Assembly: GCA_965276785.1 (NCBI GenBank) | Contig: OZ255629.1 | Span: 62,001-126,000, forward strand | Origin: LMUY01 sp965276785 | Lineage (GTDB): Bacteria; Pseudomonadota; Alphaproteobacteria; Acetobacterales; Acetobacteraceae | DNA length: 64,000 nt | Direction: 5' to 3' | Part shown: piece after piece, positions 59,095-64,000 of the stretch | How the letters are laid out: every line of letters starts with the position of its first letter | How positions within the stretch are numbered: position 1 is the first letter of the stretch | Program-made: the position numbers and the translations under genes | Notes under the pieces: generated by a model | Seen by the model: only the letters and a program-made list of their open reading frames with translations | Database searches by the model: none | Told to the model about the DNA's origin: nothing

Positions 59095-60278
59095 GGTTGC
59101 ACCTCGATCATGCAATGCACCAAGCGCAACGCAGATTGCTGCAGAGCCTGACGCGTAGGGGCAAGGGCGGCCCAGGCTGCGTCCCTGGCTGCGTCCCAGG
59201 CTGCGTCCCCGGCTGCGGCCCAGGCTGCGGCCCTGGCTGCGGCCCTGGCTGCGTCCCCGGCTGCGTCCCTGGCTGCGTCCCAGGCTGCGTCCCCGGCTGC
59301 GGCCCTGGCTGCGTCCCCGGCTGCGTCCCCGGCTGCGTCCCTGGCTGCGTCCCCGGCTGCGTCCCCGGCTGCGTCCCTGGCTGCGGCCCTGGCTGCGTCC
59401 CTGGCTGCGGCCCAGGCTGCGGCCCAGGCTGCGGCCCTGGCTGCGGCCCTGGCTGCGTCCCCGGCTGCGTCCCTGGCTGCGTCCCAGGCTGCGTCCCCGG
59501 CTGCGGCCCTGGCTGCGTCCCCGGCTGCGTCCCCGGCTGCGTCCCTGGCTGCGTCCCCGGCTGCGTCCCCGGCTGCGTCCCTGGCTGCGTCCCCGGCTGC
59601 GTCCCTGGCTGCGGCCCCGGCTGCGTCCCCGGCTGCGTCCCTGGCTGCGGCCCTGGCTGCGGCCCAGGCTGCGTCCCTGGCTGCGTCCCAGGCTGCGTCC
59701 CCGGCTGCGTCCCTGGCTGCGGCCCAGGCTGCGTCCCAGGCTGCGGCCCTGGCTGCGTCCCCGGCTGCGTCCCAGGCTGCAGCCCTGGCTGCGTCCCAGG
59801 CTGCGGCCCTGGCTGCGGCCGCATCATTACGCGTTGCCGTTAGGACCGGCATAAGCGAGGGACATTGTGCCATATCTGTAATCTCAGGCAGAGACGCCAC
59901 CGCGTCTGCTTGCGTCACCAATCCAGCCAATCGGAGCCAAGCGGGTGTATGCTGTCGCACAAGCCAATCTGCTGCTAGCAACGCACGCTGGCGCTCGATC
60001 GCCTGAGTAGACCGAGTATTCAGGAGCAACGGGATTAGCGGCCGCAACAAGGCGTCGCGCTCGTCGTCGGGAAGTCCGTCGTTCCAGGCGCGGAGGAATG
60101 CGCCGATTATCGGGCAGACACATTTTGGATGATCAGACCACGGCTCACTAGCGATAAAGCTGATAGCCTCCATGATACACATGCCGCTTTCGGGTTTGGC
60201 GTGTGCACCTTCCGAAAGCGGAGGAATTGCAGATAGATCAATACCGCCCGCTGCGGGAGGAACTAATGGAATGTTCAT
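59091..60278 (-). CDS. Protein with 54 four-residue [D/A]AA[R/W/G] repeats, 395 aa
   Basis: The first ~150 residues form a distinct domain: PLVPPAAGGIDLSAIPPLSE, SGMCIMEAISFIASEPWSDH, NDGLPDDERDALLRPLIPLL and LLAADWLVRQHTPAWLRLAG, a combination I recall from phages and plasmids. Residues ~154-369 are 54 repeats of four residues, each [D or A]-Ala-Ala-[Arg, Trp or Gly]. The last ~26 residues are ordinary. The repeats should make one long alanine-rich helix or solenoid with Trp/Arg along one face. Function unknown. Confidence 0.75.
   Translation of the reverse strand: MNIPLVPPAAGGIDLSAIPPLSEGAHAKPESGMCIMEAISFIASEPWSDHPKCVCPIIGAFLRAWNDGLPDDERDALLRPLIPLLLNTRSTQAIERQRALLAADWLVRQHTPAWLRLAGLVTQADAVASLPEITDMAQCPSLMPVLTATRNDAAAARAAAWDAARAAAWDAAGDAARAAAWDAAWAAARDAAGDAAWDAARDAAWAAARAAARDAAGDAAGAAARDAAGDAARDAAGDAAGDAARDAAGDAAGDAARAAAGDAAWDAARDAAGDAARAAARAAAWAAAWAAARDAARAAARDAAGDAAGDAARDAAGDAAGDAARAAAGDAAWDAARDAAGDAARAAARAAAWAAAGDAAWDAARDAAWAALAPTRQALQQSALRLVHCMIEVQP
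59172..59819 (-). repeat. 12-bp tandem repeat, 54 units, inside the repeat gene
   Basis: Coding-strand unit G(A/C)C-GCA-GCC-(A/T/G)GG. Only two positions vary, giving six words, all used. Thirteen consecutive units (59220-59375) recur exactly at 59424-59579, offset 204 bp (17 units). One unit (59772-59783) has a silent GCT. Confidence 0.92.
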
Positions 60279-60279
60279 C

Positions 60280-60459
60280 TTAGTGCTCGATCCTTGCCCA
60301 AGTCAGAGCGTTACTAGCGTTGACGCGGCTCACGCCCATTTTATGCGCAACCCAACCAACAAGATCGACGCCGCTATTGTCGCTCAGTGATTGGTAAGCA
60401 TTCTTTTGACTGCGCAACCAAGCGCGCATGTCTGCTTCGGTCTCATCAAACTCAGTCAT
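60280..60459 (-). CDS. Hypothetical protein, 59 aa
   Basis: MTEFDETEADMRAWLRSQKN, then DNSGVDLVGWVAHKMGVSRV. Helical, perhaps HTH-like at the end. ATG 60459 preferred; a GTG a few codons up is possible. Unknown. Confidence 0.5.
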   Translation of the reverse strand: MTEFDETEADMRAWLRSQKNAYQSLSDNSGVDLVGWVAHKMGVSRVNASNALTWARIEH

Positions 60460-60523
60460 ATACTCTTGCACCGAGCGAGGCGGCTTTCTGTTCTTGCCGC
60501 CCGTCGCGGTGGGGACGGGGCGC

Positions 60524-60763
60524 TCATGCCGCCTCTCCCGCCAACATCGCCGCGAATGCCGGGTTCGCCTGAGCGGCGAGCTCGCGAGCCCGGCTGTTGA
60601 CCTGGTCGAGTACCTTGCGAACTTCCTCGGCAATCATGCGATCCGCCACAGGCTGAGATATGCTTTTGTCCTGCACCCTGGTTGCGGTGTATTTGACGAT
60701 CCAGGTCAGCGCGGCGATGGGCGTGGTCTCGACAGCCAAGCCGTAATACTGACGGTCGCTCAT
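60524..60763 (-). CDS. Hypothetical protein, 79 aa
   Basis: MSDRQYYGLAVETTPIAALT then EEVRKVLDQVNSRARELAAQ. Helical. Overlaps the upstream gene's end by four bases (ATGA). Confidence 0.5.
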   Translation of the reverse strand: MSDRQYYGLAVETTPIAALTWIVKYTATRVQDKSISQPVADRMIAEEVRKVLDQVNSRARELAAQANPAFAAMLAGEAA

Positions 60764-60951
60764 GCCGCCTGCTCCTGCTCGTCGAGCATCGCGATCAGCT
60801 CGTCCAGCAAGTCATCGCTGGCGTCGGAATTGCAGACGCGCGAGTTGCACAGCCGCGTCATCAGGTCATCGTGCCGGCGCTGAGCGGACCGGAGTTCGGC
60901 CCGCATCCGCAGCACCGTCTGCGCCACGTGGGCAACCTCGCGCGGGCTCAT
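60760..60951 (-). CDS. Hypothetical protein, 63 aa
   Basis: MSPREVAHVAQTVLRMRAEL, RSAQRRHDDLMTRLCNSRVC, then an acidic end (SDDLLDELIAMLDEQEQAA). Helical. Overlaps both neighbours. Confidence 0.5.
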   Translation of the reverse strand: MSPREVAHVAQTVLRMRAELRSAQRRHDDLMTRLCNSRVCNSDASDDLLDELIAMLDEQEQAA

Positions 60952-61226
60952 GCTGCTGCTCCCATCCGCTCGGCCTCAATCGCCTGGGCCAATTCCGCTT
61001 CCAGTTCGGCAACCCGATCCGCCGCCCACTGCCACTGCACAACCGCCAAGTGATGATCGCGCGGCGTCGGGGCCGCGTCGGCAATCCGGCGGAAATTCGC
61101 CATGTCTTGGCGCTTGGCGACGAGGAGGTAGCAAATCTGCGCCGTCCCGGAGAGGTGCATGAACGCCGCCATGCTGGCGCGCATCGCGGTCTCCTGGGCG
61201 GCAGAAAGCGGATCGTTGGTGTCCAT
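60948..61226 (-). CDS. First gene of the leftward early operon, 92 aa
   Basis: MDTNDPLSAAQETAMRASMA then FMHLSGTAQICYLLVAKRQD and VVQWQWAADRVAELEAELAQ. Helical. Directly downstream of the predicted leftward promoter with its operator. Unknown function; early prophage position. Confidence 0.55.
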   Translation of the reverse strand: MDTNDPLSAAQETAMRASMAAFMHLSGTAQICYLLVAKRQDMANFRRIADAAPTPRDHHLAVVQWQWAADRVAELEAELAQAIEAERMGAAA

Positions 61227-61265
61227 CGGGCGGCTCCATGCCAGGTAGTCGGTGGCGATGGAGGG

Positions 61266-61294
61266 ATGTTAGTGTAGTGAGGCTACACCGTCAA
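61266..61294 (-). promoter_or_regulatory. Leftward early promoter with operator as spacer
   Basis: On the minus strand TTGACG (61294-61289) and TAACAT (61271-61266) are separated by exactly 17 bp, and these are the palindrome GTGTAG-N5-CTACAC. A repressor bound there would block RNA polymerase. Start codon of the first gene is 40 bases downstream. Confidence 0.75.
61272..61288. promoter_or_regulatory. Operator 1, GTGTAG-N5-CTACAC
   Basis: Perfect 6-bp arms, spacer TGAGG. Lies between the -35 and -10 boxes of the leftward promoter. Confidence 0.8.
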
Positions 61295-61301
61295 TTGAAA
61301 A

Positions 61302-61318
61302 GTGTATCCTGCCTACAC
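61302..61318. promoter_or_regulatory. Operator 2, GTGTAT-N5-CTACAC
   Basis: One mismatch in the first arm. Centre is 30 bp (three turns) from operator 1, suiting cooperative binding. Confidence 0.75.
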
Positions 61319-61541
61319 CTTCTTTCAGGGTCAGCGTCGTTCGCGTCTGACGGCGCTTTTCTTATCCGCTACGCTAACCTGATGAGAACCGACCTGCCGT
61401 GACCGGACAGCCTCTTAGCTCTTACAGGGATATCGGGAGATAAGCTGGTAATGGCGGTTTGACCGGCTTTTCCCTTGACCTTCTCTTAAGGTTTATCGGA
61501 CAAACTAGCCTCAAGCGACCGCCGCAGCGTGAGGGGCAGGC

Positions 61542-61772
61542 ATGAGCATCTTTGTCGTCAGAGCCCATTGGGATGCCGATGCAACTGTATGGTGGGCGGA
61601 GAGCGATGATGTCCCTGGCCTAGTGGCAGAATCGGCGTCGCATGATGGTCTTGTGGCCGAGCTGCGCTTGCTGGTCCCAGATCTTGTCGCCATGAACATG
61701 CCCGGCTATCGCGACCAAGGCATCGACGTTCAGCTTGTGTCAGACCAAGTCGAGCACCTGCACGCCGCTTGA
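61542..61772 (+). CDS. hicB: HicB-like antitoxin (DUF1902), 76 aa
   Basis: A small antitoxin with the partial RNase H-like fold: FVVRAHWDADATVWWAESDD, VPGLVAESASHDGLVAELRL. No DNA-binding extension is obvious. It precedes a HicA-type toxin gene with no gap (stop 61772, ATG 61773). Located in the prophage immunity region. It neutralises the toxin and may help the prophage persist or exclude other phages. Confidence 0.8.
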   Translation: MSIFVVRAHWDADATVWWAESDDVPGLVAESASHDGLVAELRLLVPDLVAMNMPGYRDQGIDVQLVSDQVEHLHAA

Positions 61773-61964
61773 ATGGCTGATACGTTCGATCGCGAGCTTC
61801 TAGATCTTCTGCGGGATGCGGGATGCCGCTTGGTTCGCCAGGGGCGCCACGCCATTTATTATAGCCCCGTAAGCCGGATTAACTTCCCCGTTCCCGCCGG
61901 GATCAAGAGCCGTCATACCGCTAATACGGTTCTGAAACAGGCCGGTCTCCCGAAGGCGTTCTAG
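61773..61964 (+). CDS. hicA: HicA-like toxin, 63 aa
   Basis: A dsRBD-like mRNA interferase: FDRELLDLLRDAGCRLVRQG, RHAIYYSPVSRINFPVPAGI (the active His is in GRHAIYYS), KSRHTANTVLKQAGL. Starts immediately after the hicB stop. Cleaves mRNA when free of HicB. Confidence 0.85.
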   Translation: MADTFDRELLDLLRDAGCRLVRQGRHAIYYSPVSRINFPVPAGIKSRHTANTVLKQAGLPKAF

Positions 61965-62202
61965 CCCCACTCCGCTACAGAACCGGCGCATGAAGGACGG
62001 ACTTGGCGCCGTAGCCATTTCGTACCTATTGCGTCCACACTGACGTGTGAAAATTTCCCGCTTGCACGTTTTACGCGAATTGGCGTGACATATGCGTGTC
62101 AAAAAGACGCTAATCTCGCGCTATGGTAGGCAAAAGGCCATCTGAGGTGAGGAGGGAAGACGGCGATGGGCAAGATTGCGACATCGAGAATGGACCTGCG
62201 CG

Positions 62203-62529
62203 CTAGGCTTCCTGGCGCTCCTGCGCCGAAACAGACGCCAGTGTGGCTTGCATATCTTCCTCCATCGCTTTTGCAAGAGAGTAAGGAAGCCGAGACCAAT
62301 CCCCCAAGCCGACATAGTTGAAATCGACCCCTTTCGCTCGGCAAAGGCGATATAGGCCATAAGGCTGGACGGGGTTTTCTCCGGCAATCCAGTTGCGAAG
62401 AACGTGCTTGCTGATCCCCATCAGTCTTGCGGCTTCGGTTTGTGTCATGCCGAGTTTACCAATTAGGTTTTTGAGCCGCTGTCCGGCCGCCGCCTGATAA
62501 TCGCTTTGGGCTAGAATGGGCGTTTCCAT
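62203..62529 (-). CDS. Short XRE-family phage repressor (CI-like), 108 aa
   Basis: An N-terminal HTH: RLKNLIGKLGMTQTEAARLM, GISKHVLRNWIAGENPVQ, then a short helical tail (SLAKAMEEDMQATLASVS). There is no LexA/CI-type self-cleavage domain, so RecA-mediated cleavage is not expected. It faces the YdaS-like gene and operators lie between; it is the likely lysogenic repressor binding GTGTAG-N5-CTACAC. Confidence 0.75.
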   Translation of the reverse strand: METPILAQSDYQAAAGQRLKNLIGKLGMTQTEAARLMGISKHVLRNWIAGENPVQPYGLYRLCRAKGVDFNYVGLGDWSRLPYSLAKAMEEDMQATLASVSAQERQEA

Positions 62530-62545
62530 GGCTAGTTAGTCTGCC

Positions 62546-62562
62546 GTGTAGTCACGCTGCAC
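62546..62562. promoter_or_regulatory. Operator 3, GTGTAG-N5-CTGCAC
   Basis: One mismatch in the second arm. Lies 17 bases upstream of the repressor's start. Confidence 0.7.
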
Positions 62563-62590
62563 GCAGTGAAATTCGGTCTTGCGTCCGATG

Positions 62591-62607
62591 GTGTAGTATG
62601 GCTACAC
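62591..62607. promoter_or_regulatory. Operator 4, GTGTAG-N5-CTACAC
   Basis: Perfect arms, spacer TATGG, nine bases before the ATG of the YdaS/Cro-like gene. Binding here should stop that gene's transcription. Confidence 0.8.
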
Positions 62608-62615
62608 TATCACCC

Positions 62616-62867
62616 ATGATGAAGCCTTCCTCTGACGAGCGTTTGCCCTTGGCCGTCAATGCGGCCATTGCCCGTGTTGGCAGTGGTGCCGAATTGGCGC
62701 GCAAGTGCGGTGTCACGCGGTTTGCCGTCCAACAATGGAAAAAGGCCGGCGTATCCCCGCAGTATGTTGGTAAGGTCGCGTCAGTGACGGGATTGGCGCC
62801 GGGAGATATCCGGCCTGACCTGTTTCCGCCTCCGGTAGAGACGAATATTGCAAAGGCGGTTGCCTGA
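62616..62867 (+). CDS. YdaS/Cro-like regulator, 83 aa
   Basis: LAVNAAIARVGSGAELARKC, GVTRFAVQQWKKAGVSPQYV and VASVTGLAPGDIRPDLFPPP form an HTH of the YdaS/Cro type that acts as the lytic-side regulator in many prophages. Start ATG 62616 has no ribosome-binding site and lies right behind operator 4, so the mRNA may be leaderless. First gene of the rightward unit. Confidence 0.75.
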   Translation: MMKPSSDERLPLAVNAAIARVGSGAELARKCGVTRFAVQQWKKAGVSPQYVGKVASVTGLAPGDIRPDLFPPPVETNIAKAVA

Positions 62868-63112
62868 TGCCCGCCCCCCGCACCCTGCCGGGCGAGGCCC
62901 TCCGCAATCTGCGTCACGACTTGGCGCTGGCATGGGCGGCGATCACCGGACGCACGCGGCGCCAGACGGAAGCGCAGCGGGTGAATGACAGGCTCACCCT
63001 GCTGACTTTCGGCGAGCGGCGTCACCAGCGCGCCGACCTCGTTGCAGCGGCAATCTACCAGCGTCCTGTGCTGGCATACGTTAACTGCACACCGCCGGAC
63101 CGCGCCGCATGA
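62867..63112 (+). CDS. Hypothetical protein, 81 aa
   Basis: LPGEALRNLRHDLALAWAAI, then QRVNDRLTLLTFGERRHQRA. ATG 62867 shares one base with the previous stop (TGATG). Unknown; early rightward gene. Confidence 0.5.
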   Translation: MPAPRTLPGEALRNLRHDLALAWAAITGRTRRQTEAQRVNDRLTLLTFGERRHQRADLVAAAIYQRPVLAYVNCTPPDRAA

Positions 63113-63231
63113 CCTGGGCTGTAATCCTGTTTGCCGCGCTCGTCCTTGCGGCGCTGGCGGTGGACGCATTGGTCGAGGCGCGTGCGGTGTTGCGCGACGA
63201 CGAAGCAGAGATGCGGGAGGAGCGGCGGTAA
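63109..63231 (+). CDS. Tiny membrane protein, 40 aa
   Basis: MTWAVILFAALVLAALAVDA is one membrane segment, followed by a charged tail (LRDDEAEMREERR). ATG 63109 overlaps the previous stop and TAATG joins it to the GcrA-like gene. Confidence 0.6.
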   Translation: MTWAVILFAALVLAALAVDALVEARAVLRDDEAEMREERR

Positions 63232-63881
63232 TGGCGGTCGAGGGCGATTTCGTATGGGATGACGTTGCTTCCAAGCGGCTGACGGCGCTGTTGGCGCAAG
63301 GGCTGACGCGAGCGCAAATAGCCGAGCGTTTCGGCATTTCGAAGTCGGCTGTGTGCGGCCGAGTCAAGCGCATGCAGGACAAGGACACCGGTTACACCAG
63401 GCAGGAAGGCTTTTGGCTCACTCACTGGCCGCAGGCGCAGCGCATGGCGACCGAGGGCGCCAACGGTGCGATGATCGCCAAAGCGCTGGGCACGACCTAC
63501 ACGGCCGTGTTTCGCAAGTTCCGTCGGATGGGTGTGCTGTTGCCTGTGGCAAAGCGATCGCCGCGACGCCGGGCGGCTCCAGTTCATCGGCAGCGAGTGC
63601 CGGTCGAGCGGCCAAAAATGGTTGCAGCGCCCATCATTGCGATCGCCGAGCCGCCACCGCCGGTCTATCTCGGACGCATTCAGCCGTGTTGCTACGTGGT
63701 GCGCTCCGAGGGGCGGCGGCACTGGCAGTGCGACGCCCCGTCGCGACCGCGCAGTGCATATTGCGAAACGCATCACGTTGCTTGTCACAATCGTCTAACG
63801 GCGGTCGCACCGTCGTTGCCACCCATGGTGCAATACAGCGAGATCAAGCGCGGGCGTTTGGCTGCCGGGTGCGGACCGTGA
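63231..63881 (+). CDS. GcrA-like transcriptional regulator, 216 aa
   Basis: The N-terminus VWDDVASKRLTALLAQGLTR, AQIAERFGISKSAVCGRVKR matches the GcrA DNA-binding domain. A second HTH-like segment, ATEGANGAMIAKALGTTYTA, follows. The C-terminus has the Cys-containing end CCYVVRSEGRRHWQCDAP and SAYCETHHVACHN, the typical GcrA sigma-contact/Cys part. GcrA works with sigma-70 at GANTC-methylated promoters in alphaproteobacteria; a phage copy may redirect the host cycle. Overlaps the next gene (GTGA). Confidence 0.8.
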   Translation: MAVEGDFVWDDVASKRLTALLAQGLTRAQIAERFGISKSAVCGRVKRMQDKDTGYTRQEGFWLTHWPQAQRMATEGANGAMIAKALGTTYTAVFRKFRRMGVLLPVAKRSPRRRAAPVHRQRVPVERPKMVAAPIIAIAEPPPPVYLGRIQPCCYVVRSEGRRHWQCDAPSRPRSAYCETHHVACHNRLTAVAPSLPPMVQYSEIKRGRLAAGCGP

Positions 63882-64000
63882 GCGATACAATTATCAAACG
63901 GTCGCCATTGGCATTGGACACTGAATTCCTTGTGCTTGCCGGCCCCAATGGAAGCGTCCCCCTTACTCACCAAGAGACCGAAGTGTTGCGTCGCGTTATG
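63878..64000 (+). CDS. Partial gene at window end
   Basis: GTG 63878 overlaps the GcrA-like stop. The visible 41 residues begin MSDTIIKRSPLALDTEFLVL and continue with SVPLTHQETEVLRRVM. No family can be named from so little. Confidence 0.5.
   Translation, partial: MSDTIIKRSPLALDTEFLVLAGPNGSVPLTHQETEVLRRVM

Larger units (their letters stand above)
61227..61541. other. Control region between leftward operon and hicB
   Basis: 315 bases without genes. It holds the predicted leftward promoter, two operators and, in its right half, a possible promoter for hicBA near TTGACC (about 61479), which I cannot place exactly. No further gene is visible. Confidence 0.6.
49979..64000. mobile_element. Integrated element 2 (prophage), right end outside window
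   Basis: Begins at the second tRNA-Glu repeat with its own tyrosine integrase. A long leftward operon (recombination, DNA modification, small genes) and a lambda-like immunity region follow, then rightward genes up to the window edge. Expected structural genes would lie further right. No third copy of the 47-bp core is visible inside the window, so the boundary on that side is unknown. Confidence 0.8.

Noticed and set aside
59172..59819. CRISPR array
   Set aside because: The repeat is a contiguous 12-bp tandem without spacers and is coding.
59097..59843. Open frames on the plus strand and in a second minus frame over the 12-bp repeat
   Set aside because: The repeat unit has no stop in these frames, so they are open automatically. 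The frame joined to the PLVPPAAGG domain is the real one.

Overview
The window is GC-rich DNA from an alphaproteobacterium, most likely Rhodospirillales/Acetobacteraceae. This rests on synteny and gene families: serC-hisZ-purA, rpoH next to an rluD-type synthase, a GcrA-like regulator, DUF2256, and GTG/ATG starts overlapping the previous stop. Genus and species cannot be read from the sequence. Functions below come from recognised motifs and family resemblance; no database search was run.

Region 1 (1-34,923) is ordinary chromosome. It holds a glycogen-debranching-type glucosidase, a cupin, a beta-oxidation cluster (thiolase, 3-hydroxyacyl-CoA dehydrogenase/enoyl-CoA hydratase, acyl-CoA dehydrogenase), a copper-delivery pair (SCO and PCuAC), and a tightly coupled operon with two M19 dipeptidases and a complete peptide ABC transporter. 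An IS630-type element has replaced the last residues of that operon's final ATPase. Then come an SGNH hydrolase/MaoC/metallo-hydrolase set, serC-hisZ-purA without serA, a membrane-anchored pseudokinase with a partner gene, rpoH, a pseudouridine synthase and tRNA-Glu(CTC).

Region 2 (34,953-49,978) is a 15 kb integrated element between two exact 47-bp copies of the tRNA-Glu 3' end. It has a tyrosine integrase, an excisionase-like HTH protein, a primase/helicase, small and large terminase and a baseplate-hub-like protein. I see no portal, capsid, protease or tape measure, so it is either a decayed prophage or a phage satellite. It has matched inverted repeats at both ends, a cluster of TGGCACGC half-sites beside the helicase gene, and cargo-like genes at the far end.

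Region 3 (49,979 to the window end) is a second element in tandem at the same site, with its own integrase and its right end outside the window. One long leftward operon carries a cytosine-5 methyltransferase (with a second protein-like frame nested inside it), a Mom-like protein, a Gp37/Gp68-type protein, a RecT-type annealing protein, a Gp157-like protein and a gene made of 54 four-residue repeats. The immunity region has a short XRE repressor, a YdaS/Cro-like gene, a HicBA toxin-antitoxin pair and four copies of the operator GTGTAG-N5-CTACAC. One copy fills the 17-bp spacer of the predicted leftward promoter. Rightward genes lead into a GcrA-like regulator.
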